Shown: piece by piece, positions 25,713-33,796 of the stretch
Position numbering within the stretch: the stretch's first letter is position 1
How the letters are laid out: each line of letters begins with the position of its first letter
DNA from: Clostridiaceae bacterium AF10-41
GTDB lineage: Bacteria; Bacillota; Clostridia; Clostridiales; Clostridiaceae
Length of the DNA: 64,000 nt
Direction: 5' to 3'
Assembly (NCBI GenBank): GCA_027686065.1
Contig: JAQCTH010000006.1
Coordinates: 12,682-76,681 of the forward strand
The notes under the pieces: generated by a model
Databases searched by the model: none
Seen by the model: the letters and a program-made list of their open reading frames with translations, nothing else
What the model was told of the DNA's origin: nothing
Translations under genes and position numbers: made by a program

Positions 25713-25771
25713 GATCGAACCTGTATCTGTCCCTTAGGAGGGGACTGTTCTATCCATTGAACTATGGAGAC
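25697..25771 (-). tRNA. tRNA-Arg (CCT), integration site
   Basis: 75 nt including an encoded CCA. Acceptor GTCTCCA / TGGGGAT, anticodon stem GTCCC/GGGAC with loop CTCCTAA (anticodon CCT), and T-arm ACAGGTTCGATCCCTGT. It reads AGG codons. The element is inserted at its 3' end and regenerates the full tRNA. Confidence 0.97.
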
Positions 25772-25853
25772 ATAATCAACAAATAAATTGTATAATAACA
25801 TTATTTATATGTCAACATTATCCTACTATTATAATATACTCCATAGCCATTAT

Positions 25854-26675
25854 TTATTCTTTGACCTTTTTAATTATAACCTTGTTTGGCTTTACAATGA
25901 ACTCTATTGAAACATTCCTAATAATAGAATTAATTTTTATTTTTGCTAATATAAATACTTCATATATTTTCTCGCAGCCATCTAAAGTTTTTACTTCTTC
26001 TATATCTACTATTTCGTATTTTTCAATATAATATCTTATATTATTTCCATATAAAATACATAGTCTATTTTCTATATATGGATTTAAAAGATTAAGTATG
26101 ATTCTTTCTTGCATAGTAATTTTACATTTCCTTTTCCTAATAAGCGAATTTCTCCTTTCTTCTAAACCCTTATCTTCTTCCACTTCATCAACTTCATACT
26201 CATCATAATCATCTATATATTTATAATTTTTTAATTTCCCCCAATTTTCAACCTTGTAAAAATCCTCATATCTTGAATTAAATTTGATAAATACATCCGC
26301 TTCATCTAAATTATTATGTTTTTTAATTAACCCCAAGTCACCTTGTCTTATAGCTGTAATAGCTATAGGTAGCTCTTCTCTAAAAATTTTGTTTCTTATT
26401 ACTATTTTATTTTTATCTCTTTCAATTCCATCTACATTTAAATATAAACACAAAACATAATTTTTACCATTTTCAAACCACCTAGCAAATACCTCATCTC
26501 TCTTATTGCTTATATTAGATTTATCATAATGCTTAGCTACCGTTACTACTATCTCACCAGTTTCATCTGAATGAGTAACTGTATATTTACGTGGAATTAT
26601 AGGCCCATCTTGTGATATTCCACTCTTAAAATCAACCCTTAGTTTCCCTTGGTTTAGCTTATTCAAACCTTTCAC
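25854..26675 (-). CDS. Staygreen-family protein
   Basis: A 273-residue protein whose first 150 residues match the bacterial staygreen (SGR) pattern. This comprises L-x-x-x-K-L-R-V-D-F (7-16), PIIPRKYTVTHSDETGEIVVTV (25-46), R-D-E-V-F-A-R-W, REELPIAITAIRQGD and E-N-W-G-K-L-K-N-Y. Plant SGR removes magnesium from chlorophyll; bacterial homologues occur in non-photosynthetic Clostridium, where the physiological substrate is unclear. The C-terminal 120 residues (acidic linker then a basic and beta-rich part) go beyond the SGR domain. It is the first chromosomal gene beyond the tRNA. Confidence 0.82.
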   Translation of the reverse strand: MKGLNKLNQGKLRVDFKSGISQDGPIIPRKYTVTHSDETGEIVVTVAKHYDKSNISNKRDEVFARWFENGKNYVLCLYLNVDGIERDKNKIVIRNKIFREELPIAITAIRQGDLGLIKKHNNLDEADVFIKFNSRYEDFYKVENWGKLKNYKYIDDYDEYEVDEVEEDKGLEERRNSLIRKRKCKITMQERIILNLLNPYIENRLCILYGNNIRYYIEKYEIVDIEEVKTLDGCEKIYEVFILAKIKINSIIRNVSIEFIVKPNKVIIKKVKE

Positions 26676-26732
26676 CTCTAAAATGCTTTTTATTACTTAC
26701 TATATGCTTGCATGTTATATTTTGCGAAGCAT

Positions 26733-26792
26733 TTTTCAATTCACAGTTCACAAGGCACAGTGCACAGTTGTTTTAATTTTATAGGGAACAAG
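26733..26792 (+). repeat. Dispersed intergenic repeat, partial copy C
   Basis: TTCAATTCACAGTTCACAAG followed by GCACAGTGCACAGTT and a degraded AGGGAACAAGC. It matches the left part of the repeat at 41957-42100 in the same orientation. The rest of 26676-27044 is AT-rich and holds no gene. Confidence 0.6.
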
Positions 26793-27044
26793 CTCAATTA
26801 TAGTCTACTACATTTAACTAATTTTTAATGTCACTCACCAATTATTTTTTACCAATAACTTAATTCATTATTAATTTAAATTCTTAATATAAGTTGACTA
26901 AGGTAAATAGACTGTGAAATAAGCATATCTATTTATCATAGCCTTTATATTCGCAATTTAAAACTTATGTACTTTTCTATATTCTAACTTTGTTATATAC
27001 TTTATTTATGGTATTTTAATAATTTTTGAAAGGATTTGATTTGC

Positions 27045-27770
27045 ATGCTTAGATCTATTGCTTGGTATGTAGTTTTCTTCATGGGTTTGCTACGTAGTAT
27101 TCCTAGTATGATAAAAACTAAAAGATTTGATGAAAAAGGTATGGTAGAAGAAAAGGAACATCTTACTTTTAAGGCAACCTCAACTTGGGCTAATAGCCTT
27201 TTAAAAGTTGCTGGAGTTCGTGTTAATGTTCATGGATTAGAAAACCTTCCTAAAGATCAAAATGTATTATTTATAGGAAATCATCAAGGAAATTTTGATA
27301 TTCCAATATATATTAGTAAAATTCCTGTACCTAAGGGGTTTGTTTCTAAAATAGAAGTAAAAAAAATTCCTGGGGTCAGCACTTGGATGGAATATATGCA
27401 TTGTGTCTTTATGGATAGGAGTAATTTAAGAAAAGCTGGAGAAGCTATTATTCAAGGAGTTAAGTTTTTAAAGAACGGTAATTCATTAGTCATATTCCCA
27501 GAGGGTACAAGGAGTAAGGGTGATAAAATGGGTGAATTTAAAGCTGGAAGTTTTAAATTAGCTACAAAATCTAAAGTTCCAATAGTACCTGTTACAATGA
27601 GTGGATCTTATAAAATAATGGAGTCTAATAAACGTAAATGGATTATAAAACCAGCAAATGTAGATTTATATATTCATCCAGCTATAGAAACAGCTAATTT
27701 AACTAAAGAAGAGCAAGATATTTTACCTAAAAAGGTATATGAAATAGTTAAAAGTAAACTACCTAATTAG
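27045..27770 (+). CDS. plsC: 1-acyl-sn-glycerol-3-phosphate acyltransferase
   Basis: Acylates lysophosphatidate to phosphatidate at the inner face of the membrane. 241 residues from the ATG at 27045; a TTG at 27036 lies too close to the GAAAGGA ribosome site. One N-terminal hydrophobic segment is followed by the catalytic NHQGNFD (H-x4-D, about 79-85). The glycerol-phosphate-binding FPEGTRS is near 151-157, and VPIVPVTMSGS follows. Standard length. It is monocistronic, with a terminator directly after the stop codon. Confidence 0.94.
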   Translation: MLRSIAWYVVFFMGLLRSIPSMIKTKRFDEKGMVEEKEHLTFKATSTWANSLLKVAGVRVNVHGLENLPKDQNVLFIGNHQGNFDIPIYISKIPVPKGFVSKIEVKKIPGVSTWMEYMHCVFMDRSNLRKAGEAIIQGVKFLKNGNSLVIFPEGTRSKGDKMGEFKAGSFKLATKSKVPIVPVTMSGSYKIMESNKRKWIIKPANVDLYIHPAIETANLTKEEQDILPKKVYEIVKSKLPN

Positions 27771-27782
27771 GACTAAATTAGT

Positions 27783-27817
27783 AAAACAGATATGAAGCTA
27801 TATTTCATATCTGTTTT
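27783..27817 (+). terminator. Terminator of plsC
   Basis: AAAACAGATATGAA / TTCATATCTGTTTT stem with a 7-nt loop, followed by a T-rich run; it also lies beyond the convergent Fic-like gene. Confidence 0.85.
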
Positions 27818-27844
27818 ATTTTATTTTTTACTATTTAGATAATT

Positions 27845-28969
27845 TTACTCCTCAAAATTATCTACAATTGTGGATATATCATTTTTATAGTATTCATATC
27901 TTTTTCCTGATTTAGCAATCCTAAAAAAGCCTAGTGTAACTAAATAGTTTAAATCACTTCTAGCAGTTTCGTAAGATACATTTAGTTTCTTTTTATAATC
28001 ATCAATGGTTACAACATTATTTTTTGAAGTTAAGACACTATTAATAAACTTCATACATCTTTCTTCTAGCTTTACATCGTTCTTTTCAATTAATTCCTTC
28101 AATATCTTTTTCCCAAATTTATAATTTAACTCCATATTTAAAATTTCAATAGAATTTCTAAGTATGTCTAAATAAAATTTAATAAAATAAGTTATATCAC
28201 CATTTGAAGATAAGCTATTTTCAATTGCTGTATTGTATTTTTTCAACTTCTCTTTTATTAAAGGAGATATTGAACAATATTTTATAATTTCATATCCATT
28301 TATCAATAGATATTTGTATGTTAAAAGCTCTGAAATTATGGCATTATGTTTTATAAAAGGATTATTAATTATTACATACAGATGTATGACTGCAGCCTTT
28401 GTTAAAGTACTCTTTTCTTCATATTTATTCATTAAAAGCAATAAATTTTCTATATTATGTCCATCTTCTACAATTCTACTAATACTATATTTATTTTTAC
28501 TATTCACCTTATTGATTTTATCAGATTCTAAATCTTCCATTTCAATTATGCTATATAAATTACACAGAAAATCTTCATCAATAATATTACTATTATTAAT
28601 AATATTTATTATATCATTAATTTTCTTCTCTGATATTTCTATATCATTTAAAGAAAGTAACTGAGATATTTCTAAACTTTCTGCTGATTTGTTTAGGTTA
28701 ACCTTTATCTTTGAAGATATATAATTAAATACTCCCAAATTATTAGCTTCATTAATAAATTCAATATTACTATCTATACTTTCTGTATCATTAAACCAAT
28801 AATCAGTTATTGGTTTAAAGTCACAATTATTTTTCTTAGATAATTTTAACCTTTCTCCTTGAATTGTTTCCCATATTTTTTCCAATTCTTCTTTTTCAAA
28901 TATCCTTCTTGAAATTTGTTTTTTACTAAAATATAAACCGTTAAAATCTTGCATAAGTTGATTGTCCAT
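27845..28969 (-). CDS. Fic-like protein with degenerate active site
   Basis: 374 residues from the ATG at 28969, which has GAGG 6 bp upstream; a GTG 12 bp earlier is possible. The central region aligns with the Fic core: helix TKAAVIHLYVIINNPF, then KHNAIISELLTYKYLLINGY. The catalytic H-P-F-x-D/E-G-N-G-R-x-x-R reads N-P-F-I-K-H-N-A-I-I-S-E, so the histidine, acidic residue, both glycines and both arginines are lost. A C-terminal winged helix (KKLNVSYETARSDLNYLVTL) is intact, as in Fic-HTH regulators. It is probably not an AMP-transferase; it may act as a DNA-binding regulator. Confidence 0.75.
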   Translation of the reverse strand: MDNQLMQDFNGLYFSKKQISRRIFEKEELEKIWETIQGERLKLSKKNNCDFKPITDYWFNDTESIDSNIEFINEANNLGVFNYISSKIKVNLNKSAESLEISQLLSLNDIEISEKKINDIINIINNSNIIDEDFLCNLYSIIEMEDLESDKINKVNSKNKYSISRIVEDGHNIENLLLLMNKYEEKSTLTKAAVIHLYVIINNPFIKHNAIISELLTYKYLLINGYEIIKYCSISPLIKEKLKKYNTAIENSLSSNGDITYFIKFYLDILRNSIEILNMELNYKFGKKILKELIEKNDVKLEERCMKFINSVLTSKNNVVTIDDYKKKLNVSYETARSDLNYLVTLGFFRIAKSGKRYEYYKNDISTIVDNFEE

Positions 28970-29130
28970 ATCTATCCTCACTTTTATTACTACTTAAATA
29001 CTATTATGATACTATTTTTATAACGAAAAATTTCTCGTCTAATTACTAATAATATACTACTATAATACTTTTTAATTATATATTAAAATACTTATACTTA
29101 TTTTTCAATAATATTATTAACAGAATAAAT

Positions 29131-29202
29131 AAGTGGGCATATGTAAATTTGCTTATTCCATCGCTTCGCTCCAAGTCAACGCAAACTTACATATGCCCAC
29201 TT
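29131..29202. repeat. Long inverted repeat with structured loop
   Basis: AAGTGGGCATATGTAA-a-TTTGC pairs with GCAAA-c-TTACATATGCCCACTT, 22 bp with one mismatch, around a 28-nt loop rich in CGCTTCGCT. A second long hairpin (29217-29262) starts 15 bp later. No coding frame crosses them. Confidence 0.7.
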
Positions 29203-29216
29203 GAGAACTTAAGGAA

Positions 29217-29262
29217 GGAAATTATAAAAGGTTATTCACAGGGTAATCTTTTTATAATTTCC
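29217..29262. repeat. Second long inverted repeat
   Basis: GGAAATTATAAAA-g-GTTA pairs with TAAT/C-TTTTTATAATTTCC around a short loop. With the preceding hairpin it forms a compact 130-bp foldback unit, either a REP-like element, a small RNA, or the terminator system of a lost gene. Confidence 0.6.
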
Positions 29263-29358
29263 TACAGAATAAAAAAGGGAGAGATATAACCCGCCCCATA
29301 ATATGTAAATTATCTATTCTCAATATTTGTTTATTTTTGTATATTTCTTTTTTCAAAA

Positions 29359-29650
29359 TTAATAAGCTTTTCTTGAATATCTGTATAATTTTCTAAATTC
29401 AGTACCTCCTATATCTAAATCAAATGTCTTCCTTTTTCCTTTAAAGTATTCCTATAACTGAATAATTACATCCATACTATATTTTTATCTTTTTTTAATT
29501 TTGTTTTTCCTTAAATTCAATCCATTCTTCTTCTATTAACTCAATCATTCTTAATCCATCTGAACTTTTTACTATATATATTGGTCCTATAATGCTATTT
29601 ATTTTATAGAAGTATAAATTTTTCGTAACTTTTCCCAAATTATTCCTCAT
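29359..29650 (-). pseudogene. ogt: Decayed O6-alkylguanine-DNA alkyltransferase
   Basis: Two fragments in different frames match the N-terminal domain of Ogt. The first (29650-29495, 51 codons) reads LYFYKINSIIGPIYIVKSSD and on through GLRMIELIEEEW. The second, near 29425-29359, reads YFKGKRKTFDL-D-I-G-GTEF, the conserved linker into the catalytic domain. The active-site PCHR region is absent. No ribosome site precedes the first ATG. This is a truncated and frameshifted relic of a DNA-repair methyltransferase, and nothing functional is expected. Confidence 0.65.
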
Positions 29651-29754
29651 GTCAAACGTTTACTTATTATTTTTTCAATATTTATTACAAAATAACTTAT
29701 TTTACTAGTAAATAATACGAGCATATTTTCAAATTATAGTGTATACTAAGTTAG

Positions 29755-29783
29755 TTGACAAAGAATAATATATAATTTATAGT
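29755..29783 (+). promoter_or_regulatory. SigA-type promoter of cshA
   Basis: TTGACA, 17-bp spacer, TATAGT. Transcription would start near 29790, leaving a 5' leader of about 135 nt before the cshA ATG; long leaders are common for cold-regulated helicase genes. Confidence 0.65.
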
Positions 29784-29925
29784 AATTATTTGGAATTTTT
29801 AAAATTATATTATAAATTCCTTTGCTCCATGGAATATTAATATTATGTACCCGTCGTAAAATTTAAAAATATATATTATATTTAATTATAGATTATTTTA
29901 AATACTAAAAGAAAGAGGATTTTGA

Positions 29926-31500
29926 ATGAATGAAATAAAATTTAATAACTTAGGGCTTAAGGATAGCCTTTTAAAATCTATTACTGATTTAGGTTTTGAA
30001 AAACCATCTCAAATACAAGCTGAGGCAATACCTGTTGCAATACAAGGATATGACCTTATAGGGCAAGCTCAAACAGGTACTGGTAAAACTGCTGCTTTTG
30101 GCTGTGGTATCATTAATCACATCACTAAGAATGATGGCCTTAGAGCTATAATATTGGCTCCTACAAGAGAATTGGCTATTCAGGTTAATGATGAATTAAA
30201 AAGATTATCAAAATATGATGATTTATCAGTATTACCGATTTACGGTGGAGATTCTATAGTAAATCAAATAAGAGCATTAAAGAGAAATGTAAATATAGTA
30301 GTTGGTACTCCTGGTAGAGTTCTTGATCATATAAAAAGAGGAACTATTAAATTAGATGGCATTAAATTTTTAGTTTTAGATGAAGCTGATGAAATGCTTA
30401 ATATGGGATTTATCGATGATTTAGAAGACATAATAAAGCAATTACCTAGTGAAAGACAAACTTTATTATTCTCAGCAACAATGCCTGATCAAATAAGAAA
30501 ATTAGCAAAAAGATATATGAAACCTGATGCTAAGCAAATTTCTATAAAGAAAACTTCTATGACAGTTTCTACAATAAGTCAAAGTTTCTTTGAAATATCT
30601 CACAAAACAAGATTTGAAGCACTTTGTAGAGTTTTAGATTATGATACTCCATCATCTGCTATAATCTTCTGCAGAACTAAAAAAGGCGTTGATGAATTAG
30701 TTGAAGGTATGCAATCAAGAGGTTATATCGTTGAAGGTATGCATGGTGATATGTCTCAAGCACACAGAATAAGAACTTTAAGAAAATTCAAAGAAGGTTC
30801 ACTAAATTACTTAATCGCAACTGATGTAGCTGCAAGAGGTATAGATGTTGAAGGTATAACTCATGTTATAAATTATGATTTACCACAAGATGTTGAAAGC
30901 TATGTTCACAGAATTGGTAGAACAGGTAGAGCAAATAGAGAAGGTATTGCTTACTCTTTAGTTTCTCCAAAGGAATTTTCAATGTTAAAACAAATAAAAT
31001 CAGTAACTAAAAGTGATATAACTAGAAAAGCTATTCCTACAGTTAATGATATATTTGATAATAAATCTAAATCTATTTTAGAAGATGTTACTAATACTAT
31101 TACGGATTCTGATTATTCAAAGTTTATTCCAGTAGCAAAAGAACTTGTTGAAAAATTTGATTCTATAGAGATTATTGCTGCATTAATAAAGAATAAATTT
31201 AATGATGAGCTACTTGAAACTTATACAAATGATATTTTAGAAGCTCCTAAATCAGAAGATATAAGATTATTTTTGTCTATAGGAAGAAGAGATGGAATAA
31301 ATCCTAAAACTCTAGTTAACTTTATTAAAGATACAGCTAGAATAAAAGCTTCTTCAATCGGTGATATAGATATATTAGAAAACTTCTCTTTTGTAAATAT
31401 ATCTCCTGACGTTAAGGATAAAGTCCTTGATAAATGTATCGGTGTTAAGCTTAATAAAAGAAAAGTAAACATTGAGGTCGCTAACAAAAAAAGAAGATAA
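29926..31500 (+). CDS. cshA: DEAD-box RNA helicase, CshA/DeaD type
   Basis: ATP-dependent RNA helicase active in ribosome assembly and mRNA decay, usually cold-induced. The 524 residues contain the Q motif (FEKPSQIQ, 24-31), AQTGTGKT (48-55), PTRELA, TPGR, DEAD (152-155), SAT (183-185), RGID and HRIGRTGR (328-335). A C-terminal domain after about 440 resembles the DbpA-type RNA-binding fold (DIRLFLSIGRRDGINPKTLV). A GAAAGAGG ribosome site precedes the ATG. Monocistronic, with its own promoter and terminator. Confidence 0.95.
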   Translation: MNEIKFNNLGLKDSLLKSITDLGFEKPSQIQAEAIPVAIQGYDLIGQAQTGTGKTAAFGCGIINHITKNDGLRAIILAPTRELAIQVNDELKRLSKYDDLSVLPIYGGDSIVNQIRALKRNVNIVVGTPGRVLDHIKRGTIKLDGIKFLVLDEADEMLNMGFIDDLEDIIKQLPSERQTLLFSATMPDQIRKLAKRYMKPDAKQISIKKTSMTVSTISQSFFEISHKTRFEALCRVLDYDTPSSAIIFCRTKKGVDELVEGMQSRGYIVEGMHGDMSQAHRIRTLRKFKEGSLNYLIATDVAARGIDVEGITHVINYDLPQDVESYVHRIGRTGRANREGIAYSLVSPKEFSMLKQIKSVTKSDITRKAIPTVNDIFDNKSKSILEDVTNTITDSDYSKFIPVAKELVEKFDSIEIIAALIKNKFNDELLETYTNDILEAPKSEDIRLFLSIGRRDGINPKTLVNFIKDTARIKASSIGDIDILENFSFVNISPDVKDKVLDKCIGVKLNKRKVNIEVANKKRR

Positions 31501-31510
31501 TCATAAAAGT

Positions 31511-31549
31511 AAGGCTATTTAATGCGTATTATGCTTAAAATAGCCTTTT
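31511..31549 (+). terminator. Terminator of cshA
   Basis: AAGGCTATTT / AAATAGCCTT stem and T4, 10 bp after the stop; may also serve the convergent small gene. Confidence 0.8.
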
Positions 31550-31552
31550 GTG

Positions 31553-31855
31553 TTATTTACATTTATTTTTTATACCTTCATAAATATGTATTAAATACTC
31601 AATATCTTTTTCTTCCTTTTGTAGAATTTTAATTCTATCCTCTACCTTTTTTATTGATTCTCTAGCTTCATCAAAATCCTTATGATTTATACACGTACTT
31701 GTATATTGCAATAAATAATCTATTTTCAATACTATTTCTGCTAAATCTTCTCTATCATCATTAACTAAGTCTACTAATATAGAATATATCTTAGGTGATG
31801 TATCTTTTCTCACACTACTTAACAAATCATTATTTTTACTATTTTTTCTTCCCAT
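31553..31855 (-). CDS. Small helical protein of unknown function
   Basis: A 100-residue, charged, all-helical protein with no signal or membrane segment and no recognised family. It starts MGRKNSKNNDLL. The C-terminal two thirds look like a coiled coil (ARESIKKVEDRIKILQKEEK). The next minus-strand gene upstream, an adenine methyltransferase, also begins MGRKNK, which may be chance. It lies convergent to cshA and divergent from rubredoxin. Confidence 0.6.
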   Translation of the reverse strand: MGRKNSKNNDLLSSVRKDTSPKIYSILVDLVNDDREDLAEIVLKIDYLLQYTSTCINHKDFDEARESIKKVEDRIKILQKEEKDIEYLIHIYEGIKNKCK

Positions 31856-31980
31856 AATTTCACCTCTTTTCTTAAAAGCTCTTATATTATTTTTTTACTA
31901 TTTATAATAATTTATATCATATTTTAATACTATACCCAATACATTTTAAAATATAAAGGAAATTTAGGAGGTTTATATTA

Positions 31981-32145
31981 ATGCAACAATATGTCTGTGT
32001 GCCTTGTACCTATATTTATGATCCTGAATATGGAGATCTTAGTAACGGAATAGATCCAGATACCCCATTTGAAGATTTACCAGATGATTGGGTTTGCCCT
32101 GTATGTGGTGCTTCAAAAGATGAGTTTGAACCTTTAGATGAATAG
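31981..32145 (+). CDS. Rubredoxin
   Basis: A 54-residue iron-sulfur (Fe-Cys4) electron carrier, used in anaerobes for oxygen and peroxide detoxification and other reductive reactions. The two knuckles are [10 protein letters not shown] (C6, C9) and [11 protein letters not shown] (C39, C42), with the usual [12 protein letters not shown] core. The residue after the first C-x-x-C is Thr where most rubredoxins have Gly. A strong AGGAGG ribosome site precedes the ATG at 31981, and a terminator follows at once. Length is standard. Confidence 0.95.
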   Translation: MQQYVCVPCTYIYDPEYGDLSNGIDPDTPFEDLPDDWVCPVCGASKDEFEPLDE

Positions 32146-32151
32146 TAAAAT

Positions 32152-32177
32152 AAAAACAGTCGTGAGGACTGTTTTTT
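32152..32177 (+). terminator. Terminator of rubredoxin gene
   Basis: AAAAACAGTC-gtga-GGACTGTTTTTT hairpin, partly overlapping the stop codon of the convergent methyltransferase gene. Confidence 0.85.
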
Positions 32178-33651
32178 ATGTTCTTTTAATCAAATTACTT
32201 TTAAAATTATTAATATAAAAAATTGTTTCTTTAGATAATTTAGCTGCACTATTGATTATATTATCTATCTCTATCAAAACTTCACTCATATCTTCTCTCT
32301 GCTTAATCATGCTATACGCTTTACTACCCAGATTGTTTAACTTCTCTTTTGTTATATTATCAAAATTTAATAATGGAATTCTAGAAACATATCCTGAAGT
32401 AATCATATTACTTCTAATTAAAACACCTCTCACTAAATAAGTTATTAATGTAGAATTTAAATATGCTAATATCCAAAACATATCTTTATCCTCACATATA
32501 ATACATGTATTTACTCCAAAGGTACTATTTTTAGGTAACCTACATGCTGTAAATTGCACTCCCATAGATGAGCATATTATTCCGGACTCAAATAATAAAT
32601 CCTTATTTCTTACTATAAAATTAGAAACCTCTTTTGATATATTTATAAAATCTTTATGTAGATACATTACTTTATTCGTATAATATCTATCTTTACCTGG
32701 ATTTTTATAAAATGGTATTATATGTGGATCTTTATTTTCTCTAGATAAATATCTTTCATCATTTCCTGTTGATATTCCTGTTATGCACTTGAATTTATCT
32801 CCAAGCCTATTATGATTAAATAAACATTTAATATCTCTTGGGCATTCTAACAAAAATTCCTTATTATCATTTTTATTATTCAATATAATATCTTCTATTG
32901 AATATAAATTATCACAATGTCCTGATGAATTTAAGAACTTAATTAATTCATTCTTATCTATAAATCTATTTTTTAATTTTATATTTCCCTGGTAATTCAA
33001 TCCCTTTTGTAATATAAGTATACTAGTCCTAACATCTGCTCCTTGTTCTATAAATAGATCTGTTGGACACATGATAATTTCATGTATAGCACAACTTTTT
33101 AAGATTTTTTCTCTTAATCCAATATAACTTTTAGATGTTAGGAAGGAATCTTGAGTTATTATACCTATTACAGCACCTTCTTTTGCTAAATCTATGATAG
33201 CAGATATAAACATTCCATACATATTATGAATACCTACATCTTTAAAGTGTTTTTTTAATGTTTTTTTATTATTTTTTATATATCTTACTTCATGACAATT
33301 ATATGGAGGATTTAACACATAATAATCATAACTTAAAGATTCTTCATCATTAATAAATTCATAATAATACTCAATAAAATCCATGTTTTTAAAATCACAA
33401 TTATACTTCTCCTTATATCTAATAATATCCATACCATAAGTCTTAATATTAAATTCAACAAAAGGCTCTAACATTTCTTCTTTACCACAACATGGATCAA
33501 AAACGCTTTTTCCCTTTTTATTTATATCTACTACTCTTTTCGTAATATAATCGCATATAAAAGTTGGAGTTGAATAATATCCTACTTCTCTTTTATCTAT
33601 AACTACTTCATCTACAATATTTTCATTTAATATCTTATTTTTTCTTCCCAT
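32176..33651 (-). CDS. Solitary N6-adenine DNA methyltransferase
   Basis: 491 residues from the ATG at 33651, which is preceded by GGAGAG; a TTG 15 bp earlier is in frame but lies on the ribosome site. S-adenosylmethionine motif I is degenerate (FDPCCGKEEM, 51-60, for D-P-A-C-G-x-G), and catalytic motif IV is NPPY (114-117). The C-terminal half with alternating hydrophobic and basic segments looks like a TaqI/Eco57I-type specificity domain. No restriction endonuclease or HsdS/HsdR gene is nearby, so this is an orphan enzyme, possibly epigenetic, or one that protects against foreign systems. The target sequence is unknown. Confidence 0.85.
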   Translation of the reverse strand: MGRKNKILNENIVDEVVIDKREVGYYSTPTFICDYITKRVVDINKKGKSVFDPCCGKEEMLEPFVEFNIKTYGMDIIRYKEKYNCDFKNMDFIEYYYEFINDEESLSYDYYVLNPPYNCHEVRYIKNNKKTLKKHFKDVGIHNMYGMFISAIIDLAKEGAVIGIITQDSFLTSKSYIGLREKILKSCAIHEIIMCPTDLFIEQGADVRTSILILQKGLNYQGNIKLKNRFIDKNELIKFLNSSGHCDNLYSIEDIILNNKNDNKEFLLECPRDIKCLFNHNRLGDKFKCITGISTGNDERYLSRENKDPHIIPFYKNPGKDRYYTNKVMYLHKDFINISKEVSNFIVRNKDLLFESGIICSSMGVQFTACRLPKNSTFGVNTCIICEDKDMFWILAYLNSTLITYLVRGVLIRSNMITSGYVSRIPLLNFDNITKEKLNNLGSKAYSMIKQREDMSEVLIEIDNIINSAAKLSKETIFYINNFKSNLIKRT

Positions 33652-33796
33652 AAATATTCTCTCCAAAACTTAAATTGTTTCATTTAATGTTAATTATACA
33701 CCATAACTTATTTTATTATTTAAAATTTCATACTTTCTTATATAAAAATAAGCTTACCTTTTAATCTTATAAGTAAGCTTACTATAATTATATTAA

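Noticed and set aside
25854..26675. Chlorophyll metabolism implied by the staygreen protein
   Set aside because: No other photosynthesis or tetrapyrrole gene is present; staygreen homologues are known in non-photosynthetic clostridia.
31553..33651. Restriction-modification system made of the methyltransferase and the 100-residue protein
   Set aside because: The small protein has no nuclease motif and is separated from the methyltransferase by the oppositely oriented rubredoxin gene; the shared MGRKN start is too short to mean much.
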